The position numbers and the translations under genes were made by a program. The notes under the pieces are model-generated. The model searched no databases. It was not told the origin of the DNA and worked only from the letters and a program-made list of their open reading frames with translations. From a virus: a stretch of 36,354 bases of DNA. The stretch is taken from positions 1 through 36,354 of IMG/VR virus record IMGVR_UViG_3300030116_000149. One strand, written 5' to 3'. This document shows, piece by piece, positions 1 through 8,412 of the stretch (position 1 is the stretch's first letter; each line of letters opens with the position of its first letter).

Positions 1-68
1 TTGATACGTATGTTTACTAGTGGCCAGGAGCGCATCAGGCTGGATCAAAACGGCAACTTGCTGGTGGG
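1..68. repeat. Terminal direct repeat, left copy (circle join)
   Basis: These 68 bases are identical to positions 36286-36353; base 69 (t) differs from base 36354 (g). The repeat lies inside the tail-fibre coding frame and the frame is the same in both copies, so joining them restores one long gene. This is what a circular or circularly permuted genome looks like after assembly. A packaged terminal repeat inside a fibre gene would be unusual. Confidence 0.85.
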
Positions 69-825
69 TAAGACTGCTGCTGGCGCTACCACAGCAGGCG
101 TTGAGTTAGCTCCTGCTGGTATCGGAGTTTTTACTTATGCAGGAAGACCGTTATATCTTAATCGGCTGACAAGTGACGGTGACGTTATTGAGTTTGCGAA
201 AGACGGCTCCACAGTCGGGAGTATTGGTGCATACTCTGGCGACGTGTACATAGCCGAAGGCGATACTGGGCTACGCTTTAACGCTGATAATGATTTAATT
301 CTACCTTTCAATGGCTCAAGTGGCAGTCTTGCAACTAGAGATGCGGCTATTGACTTAGGCACTACTGGTGGACGCTTCAAAGACCTCTACCTCTCAGGCG
401 GTGCTTACTTAGGCGGCACAGCCGCAGCCAACCATTTGGACGATTATGAGGAAGGTACGTGGACGCCTACTTTACCTAATGGTGGGACGCTCACAGTTCA
501 AAGTGCAACCTACACAAAAATAGGTAGGCAGGTGAATGTAAGAGGGTATATCCAAAACATTAGCCCGACCGCCAACACCTCTCAGTTTGCAATAGGAGGA
601 CTGCCTTTTACAACGTCTAACGATGGCTACGGAGCAGGTTCTATAAGTTATTCAGCTAGTTTTGACGTTTCTGGATTAGGTCTTCTTAACTCAATTAGCA
701 ACAGTTATCTGTACTTTCACTACATAGATGGAACAACGGGGGCTTCCTTGAGTAACAACAACTGGATTTCCCAAGTCAACTCCACTAGCGGGCAGTTAAT
801 TTTCCAGATCACCTACTATACCTAA
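1..825 (+). CDS. Tail fibre protein, C-terminal part (continues from 34942-36354)
   Basis: This is the 3' part of the fibre gene that enters from the right end of the window. Codon 1 (TTG) is internal Leu, not a start. Joined across the 68-base overlap, the gene is 448 codons from 34942-36285 plus 274 here, giving a 722-residue protein. The visible part opens with the 'ERIRLDQNGNLLVG' module typical of marine phage fibres. It then has a DDYEEGTWTPTL motif at about residue 148, which begins a beta-rich C-terminal domain common on phage fibres and probably involved in receptor binding or trimerisation. It should act at the distal end of the tail. The family is recognised by motif; receptor specificity is unknown. 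Confidence 0.85.
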   Translation: MIRMFTSGQERIRLDQNGNLLVGKTAAGATTAGVELAPAGIGVFTYAGRPLYLNRLTSDGDVIEFAKDGSTVGSIGAYSGDVYIAEGDTGLRFNADNDLILPFNGSSGSLATRDAAIDLGTTGGRFKDLYLSGGAYLGGTAAANHLDDYEEGTWTPTLPNGGTLTVQSATYTKIGRQVNVRGYIQNISPTANTSQFAIGGLPFTTSNDGYGAGSISYSASFDVSGLGLLNSISNSYLYFHYIDGTTGASLSNNNWISQVNSTSGQLIFQITYYT

Positions 826-833
826 CTTAACTA

Positions 834-853
834 TCTCAAGTGGATTCTTGAGA
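834..853 (+). other. Hairpin after the tail fibre gene
   Basis: TCTCAAG and CTTGAGA form a 7-bp stem with a 6-base loop (TGGATT), starting 8 bases after the fibre stop codon. There is no T-run after it, so it is not a canonical terminator. It could stabilise the mRNA 3' end or attenuate transcription before the next gene. Its function is inferred only from position and symmetry. Confidence 0.4.
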
Positions 854-881
854 CGGACAGTCCAAACAAAGGAGAAAAAAT

Positions 882-1139
882 ATGGCTTTAACAGAAGCAA
901 CAATCAACGACAAGATTGAAGTCGTTAACAATGGTTCTTGGTCTTGTGTACAAGTAAGAACCGCGACAGTAATCAGTCGTAATGACGAAGAGATCTCACG
1001 GTCTTTCCATCGTCACGTAGTCATGCCAGATGCCGATCTATCTTCAGAAGACTCTGACGTATCGGCGATCTGCACCACAGTTTTTACAGAAGCCTGTAAA
1101 GACGCATACGCAGCGCATGTCGCATCACAAGGAGTTTAA
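882..1139 (+). CDS. Conserved hypothetical phage protein (85 aa)
   Basis: A clear start with an AAAGGAG ribosome site lies 9 bases upstream, and the frame is open for 85 codons. The protein is small, acidic and has no membrane segment. A central IEVV...VQVRTATVI...EISRSFHRHV pattern resembles short conserved proteins that follow tail fibres in marine phages. No enzyme motif is visible. Its position directly after the fibre gene and before the lysis cassette suggests a fibre-associated or accessory virion role, but that is only context. The function is unknown. Confidence 0.75.
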   Translation: MALTEATINDKIEVVNNGSWSCVQVRTATVISRNDEEISRSFHRHVVMPDADLSSEDSDVSAICTTVFTEACKDAYAAHVASQGV

Positions 1140-1141
1140 CG

Positions 1142-1465
1142 ATGGCAACCACATGGACAATTCCAACGCTCGAACGCGAGCTATCTGACGGGGGCGTTTT
1201 CGTGGCCCACTGGAGAGCAACCGATTCTGAAACCGTAGGCGAAGGCGATGACGCAGTAACCTACTCAGCGAGCAACTACGGCACTTGCGGTTTCACTTAC
1301 GACGCATCAAGTCCAGACTTCACGCCCTATGATGATCTCACGGAGTCTCAGGTATTGGGCTGGTGCTGGGCAAACGGTGTAGACCAAGATGCTATCGAGG
1401 CGTCTCTTGCTGCCAAGATTGAAGCCGATAAGAACCCAACGCAGGCTAATGGAGTACCGTGGTAA
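1142..1465 (+). CDS. Conserved hypothetical protein (107 aa), possible fibre-associated
   Basis: It starts 2 bases after the preceding gene, with AAGGAG 8 bases upstream, so the two are translated as a pair. The sequence begins MATTWTIPTLERELSDGG and is rich in aromatic and acidic residues, with a WCWANG stretch near residue 79. This resembles small proteins found next to tail fibres in marine phages, but no characterised domain is recognised. No signal peptide or membrane helix is present. The stop codon overlaps the next start (TAATG). A structural or chaperone role is a guess from location. Confidence 0.75.
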   Translation: MATTWTIPTLERELSDGGVFVAHWRATDSETVGEGDDAVTYSASNYGTCGFTYDASSPDFTPYDDLTESQVLGWCWANGVDQDAIEASLAAKIEADKNPTQANGVPW

Positions 1466-1626
1466 TGGACCTCTGGACAATCATAAACATCTTCACCGCT
1501 GTCGTTACGCTGGCTTCTGCGATTGCAGCAGTCACGCCTACGACTAAGGATGACGAGTTCATCGCTAAGTATCTCAAGCCGGTCATTGATGCGCTTGCGT
1601 TAAATGTAGGACACGCCAAAAAGTGA
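1465..1626 (+). CDS. Small single-pass membrane protein (53 aa)
   Basis: This short gene overlaps the previous stop as TAATG and ends inside the next start (GTGA). The protein begins MDLWTIINIFTAVVTLASA, a hydrophobic segment over about residues 3-24, followed by a charged tail ending in HAKK. It is the first of four consecutive overlapping membrane-protein genes that end with a holin, so a role in lysis or inner-membrane disturbance is plausible. No family was recognised. Tight overlaps at both ends are the main evidence that it is real. Confidence 0.6.
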   Translation: MDLWTIINIFTAVVTLASAIAAVTPTTKDDEFIAKYLKPVIDALALNVGHAKK

Positions 1627-1841
1627 CCGACGACGAGCGCAACTTAGCTCTGGACGCACTTGAGCGCATCGCACAGCACGAGAAGGAGTGTGGCGAACGT
1701 TGGGCTGAAGCTGTGGTGGAGCTAAGAGAACTTCGGAAAGCAACGGACATCCATGCTGCACGTTGGGAGAAGCTCGCGTGGCTGGTCGTTGGTAGTGTAA
1801 TGACAACTGTGGTAGCGGCATGGATTAAAATGGGTGCATAA
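1623..1841 (+). CDS. Small coiled-coil protein with C-terminal membrane anchor (72 aa)
   Basis: It starts with GTG overlapping the previous stop (GTGA), and its stop overlaps the next start (TAATG). Residues 1-48 are charged and helical (ERNLALDALERIAQHEKE...), likely a coiled coil. Residues about 49-68 (LAWLVVGSVMTTVVAAW) form one membrane helix near the C-terminus. This topology resembles XhlA-type hemolysin/holin partner proteins. The assignment is by architecture only. The neighbouring holin gene supports a lysis role, as holin modulator or membrane partner. Confidence 0.65.
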   Translation: MTDDERNLALDALERIAQHEKECGERWAEAVVELRELRKATDIHAARWEKLAWLVVGSVMTTVVAAWIKMGA

Positions 1842-2323
1842 TGTTTGGCTTTGGTGTGGGCGAGATGGCTGTAGTCAGTGGCGTGATTACTACGTTAAAA
1901 AGCCTAAACGACTCACTAGCAACAATAAAGCAAGCCGGAGCTAACGCAAGTCAACTGACTAGCTTAGTTAGCAAGTACGCATCACTAGACCAACAGATAA
2001 GGGACATCGAGCGTGACAAGTCAGGTGTCCTAAGTGTAAAAGCAGCCACTGAGCTACGGATGGCTAAGAGGCAAGCTGCTAACTTTGAACAGATGCTCAA
2101 AGACAGCTTACTCATGAATAATCTTGGGTCTGAGTGGCGAGCTATCATGACTGACGTAGAAGCTAGTCGTGCCGCTCATGAGAAAGAAGTAGCGAAACTA
2201 AAGAGACAAAGACGAGAAAGACAGAATCTAATCAAAGAAGTCAGTATGTACGTAACCATTGGTTCCATTTGTATGATATTTGCTATCGGTGGTTTGTACT
2301 TGTGGGTAGAGTTATTTAGATGA
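1841..2323 (+). CDS. Coiled-coil protein with C-terminal membrane helix (160 aa)
   Basis: The first 130 residues are mostly predicted helix with heptad-like spacing (SLDQQIRDIERDK, then a K/R/E-rich stretch at 115-130). They are followed by one hydrophobic helix near residues 136-157 (MYVTIGSICMIFAIGGLYLWV) and a two-residue tail. There is no cleavable N-terminal signal. This is the third gene of the overlapping membrane cassette and precedes the holin by an ATGA overlap. A tail-anchored coiled-coil protein here could be an antiholin or a spanin-like factor, but no lipobox or proline-rich region supports a spanin. The function is unresolved. Confidence 0.7.
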   Translation: MFGFGVGEMAVVSGVITTLKSLNDSLATIKQAGANASQLTSLVSKYASLDQQIRDIERDKSGVLSVKAATELRMAKRQAANFEQMLKDSLLMNNLGSEWRAIMTDVEASRAAHEKEVAKLKRQRRERQNLIKEVSMYVTIGSICMIFAIGGLYLWVELFR

Positions 2324-2712
2324 TAGATAAGCTCATAGGACCAGTCACAAGCCTCCTAGACAAGTTTGTGGAGGACAAGGACCAAAAGGCTAAATTGGCT
2401 CATGAAGTCGCTACGATGGCTCAGAAACACGCTCAGGAGCTTGCTAAGGGACAACTTGAGGTCAACAAGGCTGAAGCACAGCATAAGTCCCTGTTCGTCT
2501 CTGGTTGGCGTCCAGCGGTCGGTTGGTGCTGTGTTTTTGGCATGATGGGTAATTTTATGGTGATACCATTTACTAACTTTGTACTTGCGTTGCTTAAGAT
2601 CGACGTAGTAGTACCTCTGATTGACACGGCTACTATGATGCCTGTGTTGATGGGGATGCTTGGGTTAGGCGCTATGCGGACCTATGAGAAGCGTACAGGA
2701 GTGTCTAAGTAA
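2320..2712 (+). CDS. Holin, GTA-type three-helix family
   Basis: The sequence matches the pattern of 'holin of 3TMs for gene-transfer release': an amphipathic, charged N-terminal half (residues 1-56), then SGWRPAVGW and two to three hydrophobic helices. It ends with MGMLGLGAMRTYEKR. Holins accumulate in the inner membrane and open it at a set time, letting the endolysin out. The start overlaps the previous gene by ATGA, and the stop overlaps the giant acidic protein gene by TAATG. The matching endolysin gene is far away at 26330-26680. Confidence 0.8.
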   Translation: MIDKLIGPVTSLLDKFVEDKDQKAKLAHEVATMAQKHAQELAKGQLEVNKAEAQHKSLFVSGWRPAVGWCCVFGMMGNFMVIPFTNFVLALLKIDVVVPLIDTATMMPVLMGMLGLGAMRTYEKRTGVSK

Positions 2713-5700
2713 TGTCTAAGATGTCTGCACCAATGTTGACTGGTGGTAAGATGTCGCCAGTGGTTGTACCTGTTCAAAAAACATCAGAGTTCATTGATCC
2801 AAACGATATTGATCCAAACAGAGTCACTAACCCTGACGAAATTGCTGATTTTCTGAATGACTACTTTGGTCAAACAGACCCAACAGGTCAAAGTCAAGTT
2901 GATGAAGAATACTTCGACTCGCTACCACAGGAAATGCAGTGGTTGATTGAAGACGAAGCAGCTTTTAGGTCGCTTGTTAGAGACTACTTAACAGGAACTA
3001 TTAGTTATGAAGAGCTGTTAGACTTTAAACTAGAAGACTACGGAGATGCAGGAACTAAGTTTGTAGATTTTCATAACCAAGCAATATTACGGCTTGCGCC
3101 TCCAGAAGTAAAACAAACACTCTGGGAAACGGAAATCTTACCTGCGATAGAAGCTGGTGGAGACTTTGTTAAGACTGCTATCTTTGGTCCAGCACCTAGT
3201 GGTGGTCCTAGAAGCATTGATGAGTTATTTGAAGAGTGGATGAACGGAACTCTTGACCAAATGAAGGGTCCGCTCACGGTTACTGTTGATCCAGAAGGTC
3301 TATCTCTAGAAATCATGATCCCGGTAGGTTTTGAAGTCAACGGCGAGCCGCTTAAGATAAAAATATTTGACGAAGACGGTAACTTTGTAGGTGTACAGGA
3401 AATAGGCCAAGCTGTTTGGAACGGTACTTGGGGCGTCATTGAAGAAGGTGTTTTTAAGCCTATATCGGAAATTTTCGACCCTGAAGACACAGACACTAGA
3501 ACCACAATAGAAAGAATATTTGATGCTGCGGAGTCCGTAATAGTTCAAACCGGCTTAGGTGGAGTAGAACAAGGCGGCTGGCTTGGAGAAGTATTAGCTG
3601 CAGAAGTTTTAGGCCCAATCTTTTTTAACGAAGAAACAAACACCATTGAAGGAACAGAAGAAGGAAGTCTTGACCCTGATTCAGACCTCATGGGAGAAGA
3701 CCCTGCAGGAACAGCAGGCCAAGGTCCAGTAGACGCTAATAATGATGGTATAGACGACAACACTGGTTTGCCTCTAGTAGAAGACCCAGAAGAAGAAACA
3801 AGAGCCTCTTCTAAGCCACCGCCCGGAAGAGCCATTACTGACAAAGACGGCAATGTTCTTTACATTGATGGCGACGATGGTAATTTTTATGTACAGGACG
3901 AAGAAGGAAACTGGGTAGTACAACCAGAAGGTGAAGACGTAGGTGGAGAAGCTGAACTACCTGCTGATACAACTATTGAAGAAGACACTGATGAAGGTGA
4001 TGATGTTGTGTACGACACACCAGAACCAAGTGACCCACCAGTAGAAGATCCAGAAGAGCAGCGATATGAAGATGTAGAAGAAATTACAGAAGATACTGTC
4101 AGATCTGATGATGAAATCAATGACCTAATCTCGACAGCTTTAGAAGACTACATAAAAGCTGAAGATTTGCCAGAGGATCAGGTTCGGACTGATGAAGAAA
4201 TTCAGGCGTTAATTGACGCAGCTCTTGGTGCTATCCCAGAAGATACTACTCGGACTGATGATGAAATTAATGAGCTTATTTCTGCGGCATTAGGGGATCT
4301 AGTTTTACCTGAAGACACGACACGGACTGATGAAGAAATTCAGGCGTTAATTGACGCTTCAATTGCTGGACTAGAGGATCAAGTCAGGACTGACGAAGAA
4401 ATACAAGACTTAATTGATGCTTCTATTTCTGACTTCTTAACAGCTTCTGATTTACCTGAAGATCAAGTCAGAACTGATGAGGAAATTCAGGGGTTAATCG
4501 ATGCAGCTCTTTCTGCTATCCCTGAAGACACTACGCGGTCTGACGATGAAATTAATGAGCTTATTACTGCGGCAATAGATAACCTAGATCTGCCTGAAGA
4601 TACTACTCGGACAGATGAGGAAATTAATGCTTTAATTGATGCGGCTCTTGCGGGTCTTCCAGAAGATCAAGTCAGGACTGACGAGGAAATTCAAGACTTA
4701 ATTAATGCTTCTATCTCTGACTTCTTGACGGCTTCTGATTTACCCGAAGATCAAGTTAGGACTGATGAGGAAATTCAGGGGCTAATAAACGCAGCTCTTT
4801 CTGCTATCCCTGCAGACACTACTCGGTCTGATGATGAGATCAATGCTTTAATATCTACAGCAATAGGTAATCTCAACCTGCCCGAAGACACTACTCGGTC
4901 TGATGAAGAGATACAAGCACTGATCGATGCTTCAGTTTCTAATTTTACAACTGCTGATCAAGTAACAGACATAGTTAACGATGTTTTACTAGCGTCGGGT
5001 CTGACTGACTTAAACGACCTTAGTGAAGAAGACGTTCAAACAATTGTTGAGGACATTGTTGGTTCTCCTGAAGACGCTTCAGGGCTTTACGGATTTCTAG
5101 CCAATCTAAATGATTTGAGCGAAGACGACGTTACAAGAATTGTTACTACTGCGTTAGGCGGTCTTGAAAACATAAGCTCAGACGACGTGTCTAATATTGT
5201 CACGGGAATTATTGGATCACCCGAAGACGCTTCTGGGCTATACGGTGCTATTTCTGACGTATCTACACAAGTAAGCACACTAGACACCGACTTAAACAAC
5301 CGTATAGATGCCTTAGTAGACGCTGGTGTAACTAGAGCTGACGCAGTAGACCAAGCTTTATCAGATTTAGCTATTGCTAATAATACTACTGAAGCAAACA
5401 TCCTTGCACAAATAGGCACGACTGAAACAGCGTTGAGAGCAGACATCACAGACGTTGGTACTAGTGTAGAAGCTCTTGCTGAAACTGTAGGTCAGGACAC
5501 TCAGTATGACGACCAAGGAAACGTAGTAACCGAAGCTACGGGCATATTTGCTGAGTTTGACAACCTCATAGATCAAGGGGCTAATGAATACCAAGCTTTA
5601 ACTACTGCAATTAGCAACGTATCTGATCAAGTAGGTACGACTGAAGAGACACTGTTTGGAGCAATCCAAGACAGCGAAAACAGACTATCGGACATCATAG

Positions 5701-6002
5701 GTAGTCCTTCCGTGTCCGATGATCCTAATACACCAGAAGATGAGACTATCCCGGCCACAGGTATTTATGCAGACATAGAACAAAGTACTTCTGATATCTC
5801 TTCGGCTGTAGGTTCTGCAATTGGCGGTATGGGAGGCTTTGAGAAATTTATGGGTGGTTTTGATTATAGTCCCGCACAGTTTGTTGCTGTTGAGTACCAA
5901 CCACGTAAAGACTATATGGTAGAACTGGACCGCATGATTGACGAAGGTTTTAAAGACGTTTTTAACGATAGACAAAACAGTATGTTTGGAGACATGATCT
6001 AA
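2712..6002 (+). CDS. Giant acidic repeat protein, probable virion component (1096 aa)
   Basis: This is the largest gene of the window. Residues 1-300 look globular; about 330-455 is very acidic and low-complexity (D/E/P-rich with a DANNDGIDDN calcium-loop-like motif near 345). Residues 460-744 hold twelve copies of an R-T/S-D-E/D-E-I-x-x-L-I-x-x-A unit. Residues 745-1040 are coiled-coil-like with paired IIGSPEDASGLYG/IVGSPEDASGLYG segments. The C-terminus (FDYSPAQFVAVEYQPRKDY...) is aromatic and probably a docking tail. It lies between holin and tail tubular protein A and overlaps both by TAATG. A virion fibre, tape-like or internal role is likely; no enzymatic motif was found and the family was not recognised. 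Confidence 0.75.
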   Translation: MSKMSAPMLTGGKMSPVVVPVQKTSEFIDPNDIDPNRVTNPDEIADFLNDYFGQTDPTGQSQVDEEYFDSLPQEMQWLIEDEAAFRSLVRDYLTGTISYEELLDFKLEDYGDAGTKFVDFHNQAILRLAPPEVKQTLWETEILPAIEAGGDFVKTAIFGPAPSGGPRSIDELFEEWMNGTLDQMKGPLTVTVDPEGLSLEIMIPVGFEVNGEPLKIKIFDEDGNFVGVQEIGQAVWNGTWGVIEEGVFKPISEIFDPEDTDTRTTIERIFDAAESVIVQTGLGGVEQGGWLGEVLAAEVLGPIFFNEETNTIEGTEEGSLDPDSDLMGEDPAGTAGQGPVDANNDGIDDNTGLPLVEDPEEETRASSKPPPGRAITDKDGNVLYIDGDDGNFYVQDEEGNWVVQPEGEDVGGEAELPADTTIEEDTDEGDDVVYDTPEPSDPPVEDPEEQRYEDVEEITEDTVRSDDEINDLISTALEDYIKAEDLPEDQVRTDEEIQALIDAALGAIPEDTTRTDDEINELISAALGDLVLPEDTTRTDEEIQALIDASIAGLEDQVRTDEEIQDLIDASISDFLTASDLPEDQVRTDEEIQGLIDAALSAIPEDTTRSDDEINELITAAIDNLDLPEDTTRTDEEINALIDAALAGLPEDQVRTDEEIQDLINASISDFLTASDLPEDQVRTDEEIQGLINAALSAIPADTTRSDDEINALISTAIGNLNLPEDTTRSDEEIQALIDASVSNFTTADQVTDIVNDVLLASGLTDLNDLSEEDVQTIVEDIVGSPEDASGLYGFLANLNDLSEDDVTRIVTTALGGLENISSDDVSNIVTGIIGSPEDASGLYGAISDVSTQVSTLDTDLNNRIDALVDAGVTRADAVDQALSDLAIANNTTEANILAQIGTTETALRADITDVGTSVEALAETVGQDTQYDDQGNVVTEATGIFAEFDNLIDQGANEYQALTTAISNVSDQVGTTEETLFGAIQDSENRLSDIIGSPSVSDDPNTPEDETIPATGIYADIEQSTSDISSAVGSAIGGMGGFEKFMGGFDYSPAQFVAVEYQPRKDYMVELDRMIDEGFKDVFNDRQNSMFGDMI
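4093..4950 (+). repeat. Twelve-unit coding repeat with a 288-bp tandem duplication
   Basis: The DNA encodes twelve R[TS]D[ED]EI-type units separated by linkers of 5-20 residues. Positions about 4375-4662 and 4663-4950 are near-identical long copies offset by exactly 288 bp (96 codons), both starting at a 'gatcaagtcaggactgacga' block. The second copy has scattered silent and conservative changes, so the duplication is old or under selection for diversity. The copy number can change by recombination. Confidence 0.8.
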
Positions 6003-6649
6003 TGACTTATCTTAATTTAGTCAACAACGTACTCAGGAGGCTTCGTGAAAAAGAAGTCACTTCTGTGCAAACCACAGATTACAGTAAGCTCATTGGTGAC
6101 ATCGTAAATGATGCCAAAGATCTCGTGGAAAACTCATGGGACTGGTCTGCACTCAGGACTACGCTTACGATCACTACGACTGCTGACGTGTTTAACTACG
6201 CACTCACTGGTAGCCAGAACACTATCAAGGAGTTGAACGTCCTGAATGACACGTCTAATCTGATTATGCGATATCAGACAAACAACTGGTTTGACGAGGC
6301 GTACTTAATTTCTGAGCCACGCACAGGCGCACCTGAGTACTTCACGTACAACGGTGTTAACACAGACGGAGACACGCTGGTGGACTTGTATCCTAAGCCT
6401 GACGGTGTGTACTCACTGCGCTTCAACTGCGCCCTGCGTAACCCTGACTTGAGTGCTGATGATGACAAGCTAAAGATACCTGCGATGCCCGTAGTGCACT
6501 TGGCAGTGGCATTGGCAGCACGAGAGCGTGGTGAGACTGGTGGTACTTCGACTGCAGAGTACTTCCAGATGGCCAACAAGTACCTGTCCGACGCAATTGC
6601 ACAGGACGCTGGTAGACACCCTGAAGAAACTATATTTTACACTCCGTAA
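6002..6649 (+). CDS. Tail tubular protein A-like (head-tail adaptor)
   Basis: The 215-residue size, N-terminal helical pattern (YLNLVNNVLRRLREKEV...SKLIGDIVNDAKDLVENSWDWSALR) and C-terminal helices (VVHLAVALAARERGETGG...YLSDAIAQD) match the T7 gp11 type adaptor family of podoviruses. Such proteins form a dodecameric ring under the portal and connect it to the nozzle. The gene overlaps the preceding stop by TAATG and is followed 9 bases later by the partner nozzle-like gene, the conserved order in podoviruses. Recognition is by pattern and context. Confidence 0.75.
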   Translation: MTYLNLVNNVLRRLREKEVTSVQTTDYSKLIGDIVNDAKDLVENSWDWSALRTTLTITTTADVFNYALTGSQNTIKELNVLNDTSNLIMRYQTNNWFDEAYLISEPRTGAPEYFTYNGVNTDGDTLVDLYPKPDGVYSLRFNCALRNPDLSADDDKLKIPAMPVVHLAVALAARERGETGGTSTAEYFQMANKYLSDAIAQDAGRHPEETIFYTP

Positions 6650-6658
6650 GGCAGTAGT

Positions 6659-8182
6659 ATGGCACAGGAACTCAAAAGCATAAATCTTGTCGCTCCGGGC
6701 TTCAAAGGTATCAATACCGAAGACGCACCGCTGGCACAAGATCCGTCCTTTGCAGAAGTAGCGGACAACGCTGTGATCGATAAGCGTGGACGTGTTGCTG
6801 CTCGAAAAGGGCTCAATGTTGTTACCACAACTAAAACAGAGTTAGGCTCTGCTAAAATACGTGCGATCAAGGAGTACAGAGACGACGCAGGTAACACTAA
6901 GATCTTCTCCACAGGTAACAACAAGATTCTCAGTGGTGAGACAACGCTTGCCAACGAAACTCCCGGCAGTTACACGATTAGTGCTGACGAGTGGAAGATG
7001 GTCAACTTCAATGACAACATCTACTTCTTCCAACGCGCACATGAGCCGCTTGTGTACAACAACACGAGTGGATCAGTAGTCAAGCTCAGCACAGTCACAG
7101 GCGCTGCTGGTGTAGCCTCTACGATGTATGGACACGAGGTGTTGTCAGCTTATGGCAGACTGTGGACAGCAGATTTTACTCAGGACAAGTCTACGGTGTA
7201 CTGGTCTGACCTGTTGATTGGTCATGACTGGTCAGGAGGAACGTCTGGTTCCATCAATATCTCTAAAGTCTGGCCGGATGGTCATGATGAGATTGTAGCT
7301 CTGGCTGCACACAACAACCTTTTGATTATCTTTGGCAAGCGTAGCATAGTAGTCTATGGTGGTGCTGACGCACCCGCTACGATGGCTCTACAGGACACTG
7401 TGGCTGGCGTAGGCTGCGTAGGCAGGGACACTGTGCAGTACACAGGTACTGACGTTTTATTCCTGTCCCAGACTGGACTCAGGAGTTTTGGCAGGACGAT
7501 ACAAGAGAAGTCAATGCCCATCACCAGCTTGTCCTCTACGATTACTAAGGACATTATTCAGCTGATCAATGAAACTGGTGAACTCTACAAGTCAGTGTAC
7601 TTCCCAGAGGAGAACTTTTACTTAATCACCTTTAGCAATCAGGACATGACGTACTGCTTCGACACAAAAGGTACACTAGAGAATGGAGCGTACAGAGTCA
7701 CACGCTGGCCGGGAACTGGGTTTACTGCGTATGAACGTAAGGACAACGGAACGCTACTCATAGGTGGTGCACATGGCTTGGGCAATTACTCAGGCTATCA
7801 GGACAACGGTAGCTCGTATCCATTTAAGTACTTTAGTCCAGAGTTGTCTTTTGGTGACCCATCAAAGCTCAAGTTCCTCAAGAAGATCAGACCAACGATT
7901 GTAGGTGGTAGTGGTCTTGACATATTGTTCAAGTGGGACTATGACTTTGGTTCTGCTTACAACGCAGCATTTATTACACTCAGTAGCCAAGCCACAGCTG
8001 AGTTTGGTGTAGATGAGTTTAACATAGGTCAGTTTTCAAGTGGTATCCTCACGTCAAAGCAAGCAATCAATGCTAATGGCAGCGGAGGAACTCTGAGTAT
8101 TGGCCTAGAAACAGCTATCAACGGTGGTGAACTATCTTTACAGGAAATCAATATACTTGCGCTAGTAGGTAAAACAATATGA
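6659..8182 (+). CDS. Tail tubular protein B / stabilisation-type nozzle protein
   Basis: The 507-residue protein begins with a typical motif, LVAPGFKGINTEDAPLAQDP and an ADNAVIDKRGRVAARKG stretch, as in tail nozzle or stabilisation proteins of marine podoviruses. Most of it is short beta repeats (GHEVLSAYGRLWTAD, IIFGKRSIVVYGG, GVGCVGRDTVQYTG, VLFLSQTGLRSFGR), suggesting a beta-propeller. It probably forms the end of the short tail below the adaptor ring. It lies directly after the adaptor gene and overlaps the next gene by ATGA. The assignment rests on sequence style and gene order. Confidence 0.75.
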   Translation: MAQELKSINLVAPGFKGINTEDAPLAQDPSFAEVADNAVIDKRGRVAARKGLNVVTTTKTELGSAKIRAIKEYRDDAGNTKIFSTGNNKILSGETTLANETPGSYTISADEWKMVNFNDNIYFFQRAHEPLVYNNTSGSVVKLSTVTGAAGVASTMYGHEVLSAYGRLWTADFTQDKSTVYWSDLLIGHDWSGGTSGSINISKVWPDGHDEIVALAAHNNLLIIFGKRSIVVYGGADAPATMALQDTVAGVGCVGRDTVQYTGTDVLFLSQTGLRSFGRTIQEKSMPITSLSSTITKDIIQLINETGELYKSVYFPEENFYLITFSNQDMTYCFDTKGTLENGAYRVTRWPGTGFTAYERKDNGTLLIGGAHGLGNYSGYQDNGSSYPFKYFSPELSFGDPSKLKFLKKIRPTIVGGSGLDILFKWDYDFGSAYNAAFITLSSQATAEFGVDEFNIGQFSSGILTSKQAINANGSGGTLSIGLETAINGGELSLQEINILALVGKTI

Positions 8183-8412
8183 GCAACTACACTAAACTTA
8201 CAGATTTTGCTTCAAAGGACACTCTGTCTTCTGGAGACGCAAACAAAATCATCAAAGGAACTGAGTTTGAGACTGAGTTTGACAACATTGCAACAGCGAT
8301 TGCAACTAAAGCAGATCTAGCAAGCCCAACATTTACTGGGACTGTGACGATACCTGCGTTGACTTTTAGCGGTACGTTGTCAACAGGAACGATAAGCGGA
8401 GGAACGTACTAA
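8179..8412 (+). CDS. Small tail-fibre-like N-terminal module protein (77 aa)
   Basis: The protein contains the DANKIIKGTEFETEFDNIATAIATKADL pattern that heads many marine phage fibre proteins, then a short beta-strand run (SPTFTGTVTIPAL). It ends in STGTISGGTY, the same last residues as the fibre-like protein at 33749-34930 (TGTLSGGTY). It overlaps both neighbours (ATGA at its start, TAATG at its stop). It probably sits on the nozzle as a collar, plug or fibre-attachment piece. That role is inferred from the module and from its place next to the nozzle gene. Confidence 0.65.
   Translation: MSNYTKLTDFASKDTLSSGDANKIIKGTEFETEFDNIATAIATKADLASPTFTGTVTIPALTFSGTLSTGTISGGTY

Noticed and set aside
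1-825. A separate fibre gene starting with TTG at base 1
   Set aside because: Base 1 is in phase with the fibre frame at the other end of the window and has no ribosome site, so it is the interior of one gene.
834-853. Strong rho-independent terminator after the fibre gene
   Set aside because: The hairpin has no T-run, so I list it only as a hairpin.
3071-4120. Long minus-strand open frames (144, 102 and 77 codons) opposite the giant acidic gene
   Set aside because: They follow from the codon bias of the acidic plus-strand gene, have Ser/Pro-rich low-complexity products, no ribosome sites and no operon context.
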